DNA from: Nyssa sinensis
Lineage: Eukaryota; Streptophyta; Magnoliopsida; Cornales; Nyssaceae
Reading direction: 5' to 3'
Length of the DNA: 64,000 nt
NCBI GenBank assembly: GCA_008638375.1
Contig: CM018049.1
Coordinates: forward strand, 2,344,001-2,408,000
This document shows, piece after piece, positions 23,250 to 34,889 of this stretch. Position 1 is the stretch's first letter; each line of letters starts with the position of its first letter. A model generated the notes under the pieces. The model did not search any database. It saw nothing but the letters and a program-made list of their open reading frames with translations, and had not been told where the DNA came from. The position numbers and the translations under genes were made by a program.

Positions 23250-25197
23250 GTATGGTGTTTTGCTAATGTTAGAAATGAAGTTAAGTTAGGATTGTTCTGT
23301 GAATGACTGGCATGACTTATGTGTTTATGTGAAATGTGTTTTACTTGATGATTTAGAATTGGTTGCTCACATGCTTACATGTTACTTGTACTTTATGAAT
23401 AATGAACGTAAATCATGACATGTGTATATGTTGATTATATGAGATATGCTTGCATGTGGAATCAGCCGGTGATTTATATATTTATTGTCTCGAGCATGCT
23501 ATATTGTGGAAACCATATTTCATTGACATTGCACTGGCATATTGGCATATGATGAATCCTTTGAGAACATGGCGTGGGTAAGCACGTGGTGCTTTGCATT
23601 ATGATGGTGTAGATCCTGTGGTGAAAAACCTAAAATTGGCCATTGCATTGGTACTCTGTGCCCATCGGGGAGTACCCGTAAATGAGACATGGGTGTGACA
23701 TAGAGTTGTGCATGGGTGTGTCACACATACCATTCATATATATTACTGCGATACTTGAATGTCATTTAGAAATAAATGTACACCTTGCACATGCCACGCC
23801 TTAGCTTTATTTCTTGCATTAGCACTTCATCATACCAGCAGTTGAGCTGACCCATTCGTGGGCAACATTTTTCAGATGAGGACCCTCCAGCTACTTGAGA
23901 CCCAGTGATGCTTTGATAGGGGGAAATACTTGTTATATTTTTGGTCCGTGGGACCTATGTTTTGTAATATAAGAGCTTAAGCCCGAATGACCTATGAACA
24001 ATGTATTTATGTTATCTTATGTATTGATGGGAATGGACTCATGTTTAGTGGATTTATTTACCTTGTCCTTTTATTTATTTTATTTTCTATCTCGTCAGTC
24101 GCGCCTCGGGTTTGTCAAAATTCGGGGCGTGATAGCACTAATCCTAAAAGACCAAGGTGAGTAACCCTGTATTTGAAGTGGAGATTTAACTCCATGGATT
24201 TGAAAAGGTTCTAAATGCAAAGATATGAAGTGTTTGATATTCCGAATTCAGTAATTACATGATTCAGTTTTAAATTGTTCTATTTTATAAACTCTATTAT
24301 GGCATGCTTAGTGAATGGATTCTACCATAGTTTTCTTCAAACATATTTCAGGATGTCTAAAGTTTTAAATGCCAAATTATGTAAAGTGTTCTGAATTTGT
24401 TATATCAAATGTTTAAAGGATTTGTTATGAAATTAAGTACATGATGTTTTAAATGTTCATGAGAAGCACCTATTTGAAGAAATCATGTATTAAATGTATT
24501 TGAATGTAAGAAAAATTATGCCTAAGCACCACGGTTTTTGGTTGGGTTGTACTGGAACTCAGCCGACTTTTCAAATAACAGATTCTTGGGTTGTACGGAA
24601 CTCAATTAATCTGTAAAAATATGATGGGATTTTGGGTTGCACGGAACTCAATTGACTGTCAAATGCCCGGTAGCAGGATCTAATCCCCCAGGCATGAGAT
24701 ACCTTGAGGAACCCTATCTGTTCTGACAGGAAATGAGTCTTACCTACCTTTTAGGGACCAAGAAGACGATCCTTGTAACACCCCGACTTTGTATAATTAA
24801 TAATTAAATAATTAATTATTAATTAGTACCGGCTTAGGGGATAATTAAGGAAATTAACCTTAATCTCCCGGTGGTCACACTAGACCGATAAAATAATTAA
24901 AACATGTCCGAGAATAAGATACAATACCCGAACCTAATTATCATTTAATTAGGTGAAATAACGCCGTTTTAATACTAACGGAACTCGAATTAATTAACCA
25001 CGAAAATCCCGAATGACTAATAAATGACACGGAACCTCTGACACTGTAGATAACTGAAATATGAAACTCTCGGAACAAACCGCATCGAAAAAGGAGTTAC
25101 GGAATGAAAGTTATGAGGCAAACATCAGAAACTGAATTAACGTGCAGCCAAACAGGGCCTTAACCCAAAATGTGGAAAAATGGCCAAATTGGTGGTC

Positions 25198-25270
25198 AAG
25201 GGGAATTGAACCCTTGACCTATGGAGGGAAAGAATTTTATCCAAAAAATTATCAGTTGGGCTACCCACAT
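25198..25270 (-). other. tRNA-like module in LTR D
   Basis: On the minus strand GTAGCCCAACTGATAA is followed by CAAGGGTTCAATTCCCCTTG with the B-box GGTTCAATTCC. Position and strand relative to the LTR are the same as in C. Confidence 0.55.
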
Positions 25271-25279
25271 CTTTGTGCC

Positions 25280-25285
25280 TATATA
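25280..25285 (+). promoter_or_regulatory. Candidate TATA box of LTR D
   Basis: TTTGTGCCTATATACACAAC parallels LTR C; it lies after the tRNA-like module and before the leader. Confidence 0.5.
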
Positions 25286-26438
25286 CACAACTTAATTGTA
25301 TATATCCCTGAATTGTCCCAAGCTGCCACCCAAATTGACCAATGGCAACCCATGCAAACCCCAAATGATGGATTACATCATCTCCCACCAGCTACTCCAT
25401 TCTCTGATTCCCAATCACCTCATTGACCTACCTACATATAGTGATATATATGTATAAGTGTATATACCTTATGCATAAAGAATTGGTGATTTACTTGGGT
25501 TACAAAAAGAGGTCTTGGGTGTAAATCAGAAATGGAGAGAGAGACAAAGCTGAAGGTTTGCATGTGGCTGTGAGACTGATTGTCTAGAGAGAGAAAGAAC
25601 CTGCTAGAGAAAATCCATGTGTGAGACCAAAGTGTGTGCATGCATGAGTGTGTGTATGTCTTCATGAGATGCACAAGAAGGAAGGGACTGAGGGCATGAC
25701 TGAACTGAGGCAGCCACCGAGTTCGTGCCTGAACCAAGCCAGAAGAGAGACTGCCACTGTTGAAGGTAAAAATTCAAATTTTTCCTTCATTTATTGGTTT
25801 GAATTTTTAGAATTTGTTTTGAGGAAATTCTGAGGCTATAAGGACTGTAATTGCATGCATGTTAGCTAGACTAAAAAAATCTGGGTTGTTTAAGCATAAG
25901 AAGGACCATCGGACTGCTTGAAATTCAAGCAAAAACCCAAAGCCGTGACCCATCCTCCATGGATGACCTTGCATGCAACCAATCTGAAATGACCAAAACC
26001 AAACCATGTTTGGATGGTCGAGACTTGATCTATAGGTCACGAAGTTTCCAAAGCACCAACCCGCGACCCTAGAGCACTGATTTGGACCCTCAAAACCGAA
26101 CCTATAGGTCTCGGCCGTGGAACCCAAAATGTGAAATAGGTTTTTAAACTGAAAATAAACAATGGGGAATTTAAGCCCCTGTTCTAAGGGTCACAAAGAA
26201 CCAAACCGTGTGCGATTTGGTTGAGGAATGAGGCCCCACGACCGAACTGAAACTCTGTGCGATAATCGGCTATACAGAGCTTAATCCGTGGATTCAAAGC
26301 TCGAAATTAATGCCAAATTGTTGGCTTCACTTCCAGAAACCGATTGGAACCGAAAGCAGTTGAAAACCCTATCTGAAACTCCACGAAAATGGAGGAAACC
26401 GGAACTGGGAATTAGGGCAAAACTGGGGGAGAAGATGA

Positions 26439-26500
26439 AGAAGACGGAGTCGACTCGTCCAACTCGCTTGGGCAGACCGTGTCGACTCGGACACGTGTCG
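26439..26500 (+). promoter_or_regulatory. GAGTC / G-box cluster in LTR D
   Basis: GGAGTCGACTCG, GTCGACTCGG and ACACGTGTCG stand close together, as in LTR C. Confidence 0.4.
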
Positions 26501-27556
26501 ACGCATGAACGTGCCACCGAAAAAATGAAGCTACACCGTTTTGGGTTTGAAAGGTTTTAAATTTAAACTGAATTCGGCCTGTTTGGTTACGGCGATAACA
26601 AATTAAAATTGGGATTGGGCTAATCCTGAACACGGATAGGGGGGCAAATTGAGGTTAACTAGAATATTTAATTCCGGTTTTTCTGAAGGAACTGAACCGG
26701 TTGGTTCTTGATGATTTTGGACCGGTTCACTTGGTGAACCATTGAACCCTTGGGTTTGAACCCCTAAATTATGAAATTATATTTTTGACCCCTAAAGTTC
26801 CTAAAATTTCGGATTTACCCCTACTGTTTGACAGAATTGCATAATGGCCCAGACTTTTGAAAATTTATACATTTAAGCCCTGAATAAATTAATTAAATAA
26901 TAAAATAATTATTTAATTATTTTATTAAATAGGTAAAATTACAATTTTACCCCTAGACATTAAATATGTCAAACGGAGTCCAAATAAATTAAATAAATAG
27001 TGTATTTTCACTATTTCAGGCATTCTAGACTCAATGGTACAGTCCGATTTTGGAAATGCAGTCCCGAAAAATACAGACCCGTAAGTGATAAATGACCGAA
27101 TTGCCCCTGATGGTACCCAGACCCAAATAAAAGTATCAGATAGCCTATTTTGATTATCTCGGGCATTCTGGACCCAATGGTGAGGTCCATTTTATGGACT
27201 GACGTGCCGAAAAATACGACACATGAAATTACCAAATTACCCCTGATACCGTACGAGACCTAAACAAAGTCCGATTGGGACGAAATTGATACCGGTAGGA
27301 GCCCAGACTTTGGTGAGACTGTATACTTGATTAGATGACGAATCGGGATCAGAATTACACAAAACGTAAAATGACCAAAATACCCCTGAGCACTGTAAGT
27401 GCAAAGTAGAGGTCGAATAAAGGTCAAACTGATCTAATAAATTATCATAGGAATAATAATGAACACTGAAGGGCTAAATAAGACTCCGAAACAGTCAACG
27501 CGTAAAATGAGAAATGACCGATGTGTCCCGACGATCTAAAGCAGATACCAAATGAA

Positions 27557-27824
27557 GTCCAAGGGACTTACAAATTTATACATGAGATATATAGGACATT
27601 CTGAGGACCATGATAGGGTCCGGGGCAAAAATGACAAAATTACCATTTTGCCCCTAAGACTAAATAAGTACCCAACTGATACCGATTAAAGTCTAAAAGA
27701 CTTAAAACTTCATATATACGATATAAAGACTATTCCGAAGACCATGACAGGGTCCGAGACAAAAATGGTAAAATTACCATTTTGCCCCTAAGGTTGAATG
27801 AGTGCCTGACTGATAACAATTGAA
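27557..27824. repeat. 134-bp tandem duplication of the module in LTR D
   Basis: Units start at 27557 and 27691 (GTCYAARRGACTTA) and a third begins at 27825. Each carries GACCATGAYAGGGTCCG and AAAATTACCATTTTGCCCCT. The unit length equals the spacing of the diverged modules, which suggests how the arrays grow. Confidence 0.8.
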
Positions 27825-28016
27825 GTCTAAATGACTTAGGATATAATCCTAATAACTGCTAAGCCTAATTAAAGAAAGAAATAGCCTCGAGTGAGACCCA
27901 ATGGAAGGGCGATAGGCTACTAGGCTATCTTAGTTAATCCGATAGATACCTAAGATGACGAATGAGACCTGAATGGATGAATTCTGATCTATCTATGATT
28001 AATGATGATTATTCAG

Positions 28017-28092
28017 GATGTACAAGGATGTGCCTGAAACAATGTTTGGAGGTTGTCAGATTATTTGCGCAAGGAGATAAACCTAAAAGTTT
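28017..28092 (+). other. Predicted LTR exon 2, element D (76 nt)
   Basis: Acceptor GATTATTCAG as in B; donor AGTTT|GTGAGTAAC with a poor -1 base. Confidence 0.45.
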
Positions 28093-28439
28093 GTGAGTAA
28101 CTTCTGACACTGTTTTGATACTGTCCCTTGATTTATTGATCTGTTTTGAATGCAATTATTTAAGTGCAATTATTTAAATGCATGCCTTTTCGTACTATAT
28201 CACTTATGACATGGTTTTAGTCTTTTTAAATAATTGACTATATTCTTGATCCCTGTGCTAGCATCCCGTACTGTTTTGCCTGTTTTGAACTGTTGAGATA
28301 AATGGATGTATTGAACCATTATTCCCGAAATGATTAAACTAACCATGTGATATAGGCAAAGAACGATATTTTGTCGTACCGTACTACTTGTAAAGTATAC
28401 TGTCTAAATACTATATTGTTTAAATGTACGTACTTAATG

Positions 28440-29050
28440 TAGGCCCTTTGCACTACATTTCACACGATGTGATTGTGTCCTTTGAATTAGGAATTCCGTT
28501 CAGTCCGGTTATGTGCTATCCGTTAATGCTATGTCTATGTTCCTGATTGGTACGTTCGATTCCATTGTGTACCGTCGGTCGATAATAGGTCTGTTTGGAT
28601 TGATGTATTGTCCAGTTCCGTTATGTTCTACCCGTGATGACATGCCCCTGTCTTGATTAAAACGTTGTTCAGTTCGGTCATGATTCGTTCCGCTAGTGAT
28701 ATGTCTCCGACTTGATTGTTATATCGTTTCTACTCAGCTCCGTTATGTTTCGTTCCGTTCATGATGTGCTTGTGTCTTGATTAGTATATTATTTTTGTTC
28801 AGTTCCGTTATGTTCTAGCTATTGAAGGTATGCCTTCGTCTTGATTGATGTCTTGTTCAGATCCGCTATGTTTTAGCCGTCGATGATATGCCTATGTCTT
28901 GATTGACTTATTATTCCCACTCAGTCTCAGCTGTGATTCGTTCCGTTAATGAAGTGTCTGTGTCTTGAACGATATATTGGCAATGGTTATTGTTTTTGTT
29001 CAATTGGTTATGTTATGTTCCGATTCGTTTGTACTGTTTGTGCAATCTTG
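28440..29050. repeat. Diverged tandem tract in LTR D
   Basis: Repeated blocks of the form CAGTTCCGTTATGTTCTAGCC...GTCTTGATTG recur about every 60-70 bases, roughly eight times, with much divergence. It lies between exon-like block 2 and the final acceptor. Confidence 0.6.
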
Positions 29051-31579
29051 TTCCATTGTACTAGACTGCTTATGAAATGGATTTAGAAAATTGTTATTTT
29101 GAAATGATTAAATTATCCACGTGCCTTGGAAGCAAGGACTGGTTTTGAAACCCATGATAGGGAATCTGTGTTACTCACTGGGCTTATTTAAGCTCACCCC
29201 ATTATTCTGACATTTTTCAGGAATTACCTCTATTGGATTAGAAGGTACTATGACATGACGTGAATAGGCCAAGTGGCATTGCAAATAAGGATCAGATGGC
29301 ACTGATTTGTAGAGACTTACATTCTTGTGAATCGAATCCGTATATCCAGGTAAGTGATATGATACGACTGACTTGATTGACATGCACTAGATATTGTAAC
29401 ATGGCTCATGGAACTAAATGGTACTCTAGAATATTAGATCTGCTATGTTGTTACATGCTTGATTTTAGATATGCTCTGAGATTAGAATTGTTGACTGACT
29501 GGATTTAGTCTTGCTCTGTGATACATATTCTTATGATGAATAAGTGAGTTGCATTCCCGTGACACAAAGAAAAAGTTTTAAATTCCGCTGCATCTGACCC
29601 TACAGTTGGAGTGCAATTCGTCGGAAAGTTCAGAATTTGCCTTTGGTTGGTCGCGTCGCGACCGACTGGCAGTCACGTCCTCGACATTTGCGTAGGGTGG
29701 GGTTCGGGATGTGACAATCCTGATCGGTTCAGTTAGGTTATCTCCATTTATACGTAATACGAGAGTCCGGTTTGAAACGGATTCCACTAATGAAAGAGAT
29801 AAAATGACAAATAAGTTTGAAAATGGAAGCAGGTTTTACCCTCATTTTCAATATGCATATGTTTTGAGTTTTATATACGCTATTTAAGAAATACATGCTA
29901 TGTTATATGTTTTGAAGTTTATATGAAGAAGTATATGTTGGCTTGAATACTTTTAAATGTTTCAAAGCTATATGTTTTATGAAATGCATATGTTTTGAGT
30001 TATATACTCTATTTGACGAAGTACGAGTTTAGCTTGAATACTTTAAATGTTTCGAAGCTATCTATTTTAAGAAATACATATGTTCTATGTTCAAGTATAC
30101 GAGCAATTGGCAGTGAATGTTTACAAAATCTTATGCACTAAAAACCACTGCTAATTGAAAACCCCATGACGAATACTGGAATTGCTCACAAGCTTAGATT
30201 AGCTTACCAAACTTTGTTCGGATCCCCCTTTCAGGTGATTGACAATAGGGCTGATTGGAAGACGATGAGGATGAGCCTAGCTATTTTTGGAAGGGACATC
30301 TAAGTAGTTCTTTTGTTAAGTATCATGAACTTAAGTTGTAACCTTTGTTTTAGTAAGGTAGTGAACGGCTATGTATTAAGCCCTAAGGGGCAGCTGAACA
30401 TGTATCCATTATAAAAGCCTTTAAGTTTTTAGTTATGCTCTGAATGTATGATCATGTGTACCATTGTAAATAGCGGCAGTATCGGACGGATGTGCAAATT
30501 TTAAAATGAGAAAAGAAAAGAAAAAGTTTTTCACGCTTCCGCAACCATACGAAGCACATCTATTCGATACCGCTGCAGATGCGAGCCTTGTCCTGAGGCC
30601 TTCGGGTCTTGGGGCGGCGGTTCGCGACTCGAGATCCGCACAGGGTGGGTTTCGGGTCGTGACACTTCCCAAATGGCCAGACTCATCATCATTACATCGA
30701 AATCAGATTTGCCGTGAATCACCTAAAAGGGGGACGAATAAAAATTCGGGTAAGCTAATCTAAGCTTGTGAGTAATTCCTACATTCGTCATGGGGTTTTC
30801 AATTGGCAGTGGTTTAGCACATGAGAGTTTATAAAATACACACTACCAATTGCTCGTACGTTTAGAACGCAGAATATATACATTCTTAAAACAGATATCT
30901 TTGAAACATTTAAAGTATTCAAGCTTAAACATACATTTCTTCAAGTAGAGTATCTGCACTTCAAAAACATATAAACATGCATGATAAAAGTAGGGGTAAA
31001 AACCTGCTTCTATTTTCAAAAGCGCTTGTCATCTTTTCTCTTTAATTAGGTGGAATCTGTTTCAAACCAGACTCCTGTTTTACTACAATGCTACAATGGA
31101 GAGATCTCATTGCCTGGGGGATTAGATCCTACTACCGGGCATTTCTTCGTGTCATAGTTGAATTCCAAAGAATATCAACGTCAACTTTGTGTCATAGTTG
31201 AATCTCGAAAGATTTCAACGTCGCATGCGGTACTTAAGTACCAATTATCTTATAAAATATTTAGCACATGGCTTCTTCAATAGATACTCTTCATGAGTAT
31301 TTAAAACATGAAATATATAACTTCTGCAATAGAACTTCAAATACTTGGAATAATCAAATTCAGAATATTTAAGGAATTTGGCATTTTACTCAGACATGCT
31401 AAATATTTCAAAGAAAGGAATTGTATAAAAACATTTACGGGGCATGTCATAGCTGACTATTTTAAAACAAGAATCATGTAAATACTGAATTTGATATTCA
31501 AATGCTTCACATAATTTGAACTTAAAACTTCTTCAAATATATGGAGTGAAATCTCCACTTCAAATATAGGGTTACTCAC

Positions 31580-31634
31580 TTTAAACCTTTAAGTCGACTT
31601 TACGGGGCTGCTTTTCCTTTTGCCTCTTTTCAAC
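31580..31634 (-). other. Predicted LTR exon 2, element H (55 nt)
   Basis: Minus-strand acceptor CTATTTTAG, purine-rich block, donor TTAAA|GTGAGTAACCC (the -1 G is lost). Confidence 0.5.
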
Positions 31635-31789
31635 CTAAAATAGTTTAGGAAAATCTCATAAACTTCATATACATTCAAATCAACTTGTGATTTAAATCCA
31701 TCCTTAAATTGCGTAAGCCTAACTTTAAAAATCAGCCTAATTATAATTGTACTACATATCTAGTTTCTTTAATGATAAATAAATATTAC

Positions 31790-32059
31790 CTCTAAAGCCA
31801 TTCACTCAAAGTTTTAGTGTTTTCTTGCTCTTTAATTTTCGCTTCAACAAGTTGTGCCTTGGGGTTTTGTATATGAACGGCCTAACTGAAACGATTTCGG
31901 TTGATTCGGCTAATCCTTATTTTTCTGGCAATCACTTTTTGTTGCCATAGTAAGTCTGCCATGAACTCTTGTTTCTTCTTATTGGTTGCCCTTTGAGCAT
32001 TGGTCATGATTGTAAATTCTTCCTGTTTCCTATCCATTATCGTCTACTTGTATTTTCGC
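31790..32059 (-). pseudogene. Coding-like LTR exon in H, homologous to the one in I
   Basis: The minus-strand block is bounded by acceptor TTGTGTTTTAG and donor TTTAGAG|GTAATA. From an ATG near the acceptor it reads MDRKQEEFTIMTNAQRATNK, continues through FMADLLWQQKVI, then one in-frame stop, and ends ENTKTLSEWL. The same order of words occurs in LTR I (MTKAQRA, FMQELLHRQRVI, ENTKTLNEWV). Function is unknown; the acidic/basic, helix-prone composition suggests a coiled-coil piece. It lies upstream of exon 2 in element orientation. One stop makes this copy broken. Confidence 0.55.
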
Positions 32060-32899
32060 CTAAAACACAATTTAGCGTGTTAGGGAAGTAAATTTAAAAA
32101 TTTTAAAATTATACTCTTCTAGTAGCTCCATTAACTTTAAATTAAATTTTATTACTTCACATGTCTACGTGTTCTGTCTTTTGTATCTCATTTCAACATA
32201 CGTGCCTTGTTTTGTACTTCGACAGTGTTTTAGTTTATGGCCACCTAGCTAATGCTATTCATCAAATTTTATGTCTTTTTATTTTAGACATCTCTTTTGG
32301 TTTAATAGACTCTACCATTAAGTCCGGAACGTCGAAGAAATTCAGTTTAGGCTTTCTTAGAATTTAATTCAAACTTTTGTGCTTAAAAGGGCAAAATGGT
32401 CATTTACATATTTGCATGTTATATTTTTTTTTTCGTACTTTGTTTCATAATTTGGACTCCACCATTGAGTTCGGAATTTCAAAGAAAGTCAATTTAGACT
32501 TTCGCAGGACTCTGTTTGAGTTTGGTAGTAGTAGGGGCATTTTGATCATTTACACATTTACGTGTCCTAATTTTTTGGAGTCCCGTCTCATGAAACGGAC
32601 CCCACCATTGGATCCAGAATGCCCAAAATAGTCAGAATACACTATTTTTTTTACTTTACTTGGACTTCGTCTGCCTTGTTTATGGCATAGGGGCATTTTT
32701 GAAATGTTTTTCATTTAAATATTATTAATTTAATATTTAATTTATTTCGGTTGGGCCACAGTGAAATTTTCTAGAATTTCTGGGGTTAAAATAGAATTTT
32801 GCAAACTTCTGGTCTAAACCAGTAGGTTCAGTTCCATTTTAAGTGAATCGGTCTGGTTTTTTTATTGAACCAACCAGTTTGGTCGATTTAACATGCGAT

Positions 32900-32923
32900 G
32901 CTGACGTCATGATGATGTCAGCC
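32900..32923. promoter_or_regulatory. TGACGTCA double site in LTR H
   Basis: GCTGACGTCAT and ATGATGTCAGC face each other; one core carries a single change from the palindromes in F and L. Confidence 0.5.
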
Positions 32924-34239
32924 CTAATGTTTTAAAATTTAAAACTTAACATGAAACGTCATCATTCCAATAATGCGGTGGCCCAACTGTCACGACCCGA
33001 GACCCACCCTGCACGGATCTCGAGTCGCGACCGCCACCCTCAGGCCCGAAGGACCCTTGGGCGAAGGCTCGCATCTACAGCGGTATTGAATAGATGTGCT
33101 TCAGATGGTTGCGGAAGCGTGAAAAACTTTTTTTTTTTTTCTTTCTTATTTAAAATTTGCACATCCGTCCAATACTGCCGCTATTCAGAATGGTACACAT
33201 GTTCACACATTCAGAGCATAACTAAAACTTAAAAGACTTCATAATTACAATCTTAATTCAACTGCCCCGTGGGGCTTAATACATATCCTTAAATTGTCTG
33301 GTAATACAAAATACACTAATTAGAGTTCATGTGATTTCCCAAATAAAACTACTTAGTCAAGTCTCCCCAAAAGCTAGACTCATCCTCATCATCTTCAAAA
33401 ATCAACCTGCCATTAGTCACCTGAAAGGGGGGCGGATAAAATCCGGGTAAGCTAAATCAAGCTCGTGAGTAATTCCTGCATTCGTCATGGGGTTTTCAAC
33501 TGGTAGTGGTTTAGCACATGAGGGTTTATGAAATACGCACTACCAATTGTTCGTACATTTTAGAACACAGAATATATGCATTCTTAAAACAAATAGCTTT
33601 GAAACAATTAAGGTATTCAAGCTAAATACACATTTCTTCAAATAGAGCATATGCAATTTAAAAGCATATAAACACGTGAAATAGAATAGGGGTAAAACCT
33701 ACTTCTATTTTCGAAATCACTTTGTCATCTTTTCTCTTTTATTAGGTGGAATCTGTTTCGAACCAGACTCCCATTTTACTGCAATGCTACAATGGAGATA
33801 TCTCATTTGCCTGGGGGATTAGATCCTTCTACCGGGCAATTCTTCGTGTCATAGTTGAATCTCGAAGGATTTCAACGTCACATGTGGTGGTACTTAGTAC
33901 CGTTTATCTTGTAAAACATTTATCACATGACTTCTTCAATAGATACGTTCATGAGTATTTAAAACATGAAGTGTATAACTTCCATCATGAAGCTTCAAAT
34001 ACATGTGATGATCAAATTCAGAATATTTAAAGAGATTTGTATTTGATTTAGACATGCTAATTATTTTCAAGAGAAGAGCTGAATATAAAACATTTATCAA
34101 GCATGTCGTAACAGAATAATTTAAAAGAACGGAATCATATAAAGACTGAATTTGATATTCAAAGGCTGCAATAACTTGAACTTAAAACTTCTTCAAATAT
34201 ATGGAGTTAAATCTCCAGTTCAAATGCAGGGTTACTCAC

Positions 34240-34290
34240 CTCGTACACAGCAGACCCTACTGAGGCTTCTTGCCTTTATCTGCTCTTATC
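34240..34290 (-). other. Predicted LTR exon 2, element I (51 nt)
   Basis: Minus-strand acceptor CAAATTGTTTTAG, purine-rich start, donor TACGAG|GTGAGTAAC. Confidence 0.6.
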
Positions 34291-34407
34291 CTAAAACAAT
34301 TTGTAAATTTCACAATGAAATTAATCAACTAAAACTTAACTTTTTCCTTTACTACAAAAGTCAACTACAACTTATCTTATAGTGGTATCGTATATAAGAA
34401 ACACGTA

Positions 34408-34702
34408 TTACCTTTTGACCCACTCGTTTAAGGTTTTGGTGTTTTCTTTTTCTTCCTCTTTCCTTTTCCTTTCTTCCTCCTTCTTTTTCCTAGCCTCTGC
34501 CACCATTGCCTTGGTGGGTGATTTGTGAATGAAGGGGCTTACCGAGACGACCTTCGTCGCCTTGGCTATCCTGACGAACCTGTCAATCACTCTTTGACGA
34601 TGTAACAGTTCTTGCATGAAGGCCTGTTGCTTTGGATCCTTGGCCCTTTGGGCCTTGGTCATGAATTGTGAATTTCGGTCGTTGTTCTTCCATAATTATC
34701 AC
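34408..34702 (-). CDS. Small conserved open frame in a predicted exon of LTR I (84 aa)
   Basis: The longest open frame starts at 34662 (MTKAQRAKDPKQQAFMQELL) and ends at 34408 with KTLNEWVKR. It lies in a block with acceptor TTGATCTTAG before 34702 and donor CAAAAG|GTAATAC at 34412/34411. The middle is Lys/Glu-rich and helix-prone; there is no signal peptide or membrane segment. LTR H has the homologous block (31790-32059), and a tail of it (TETLSQMLKR) survives in LTR F near 17640. An upstream ATG just after the acceptor is shared with H, but here a one-base change puts it out of frame. I do not recognise the family. Translation is unproven; it could be a captured host exon or an element-specific peptide. 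Confidence 0.45.
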
Positions 34703-34889
34703 CTAAGATCAATTTATGAGTTAGAAATTTTATTCTAAGGTTGATGCGTTGTCATGTCTTTTCGTAATTCATGTCCTCGTATACGCCGTAGATTAGTACT
34801 TTGGCATTACTTTAATTTATAGTCATCTGACAGATGCTATTCATCAAATTTTATGTCTTTTTATTTTAGACATTTCTTTTGGTCGAATA

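Larger units (their letters stand above)
21033..24134 (+). mobile_element. Solo LTR G, 3102 bp, divergent family
   Basis: It starts TGTTATGACATGG and ends AATTCGGGGCGTGATA, with TSD GCACT at 21028-21032 and 24135-24139. The right end is TA, not CA, consistent with a CG-type transition of an original TGTCACGCCCC end. In order: (TTA)n, AT/GT repeats, TATA at 21465, 27-bp palindrome 21472-21498, GA-rich leader, modules at about 22715, 22870 and 23025, exon-like block 23145-23249, acceptor CATTTTTCAG at 23875. It lacks the AGCTT stem found before the acceptor in the other LTRs. Confidence 0.88.
20995..24156 (+). other. Predicted LTR exon 2, element E (55 nt when G is removed)
   Basis: Acceptor TTGTTCTTAG at 20994 and donor ACCAAG|GTGAGTAACC at 24156. 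The real block is 20995-21032 plus 24140-24156, because solo LTR G landed inside it. Its sequence matches the L block in reverse orientation almost word for word (GTGGGAAAGCGCATTATTAG). Confidence 0.6.
24774..29716 (+). mobile_element. Solo LTR D, 4943 bp
   Basis: It starts TGTAACACCCCGAC and ends GGTTCGGGATGTGACA, with TSD ATCCT at 24769-24773 and 29717-29721 inside E. It is the longest LTR here. In order: antisense tRNA-like module 25198-25270, TATA 25280-25285, GA/GT leader, donor GAAG|GTAAAA at 25765/25766, G-box/GAGTC cluster 26439-26500, GGTTC boxes 26690-26750, five modules (about 27020-27760) including a 134-bp tandem duplication, exon-like block 28017-28092, a long GTTCCGTTATG-like repeat tract 28440-29050, and acceptor CATTTTTCAG at 29220. 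Confidence 0.95.
10917..30664 (+). mobile_element. Solo LTR E, 4183 bp of its own sequence, split by C, F, G and D
   Basis: It starts TGTAATAAAAATTGTG and ends TTTCGGGTCGTGACA, with TSD CTTCC at 10912-10916 and 30665-30669. Its own pieces are 10917-12103, 16168-16702, 20149-21032, 24140-24773 and 29722-30664. Their junctions rejoin smoothly once each insertion and one TSD copy are removed. The start lacks the CCCCGACCCG box of its relatives. In order: AT/GT repeats, (AG)n leader 11437-11470, donor AAAG|GTAAGA at 11537/11538, GGTTC boxes, decayed TGACGTCA palindrome, four modules at 20175-20610, exon-like block, acceptor CCCTTTCAG at 30234, and a CCGCT/AGCGG region near the end. Confidence 0.9.
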
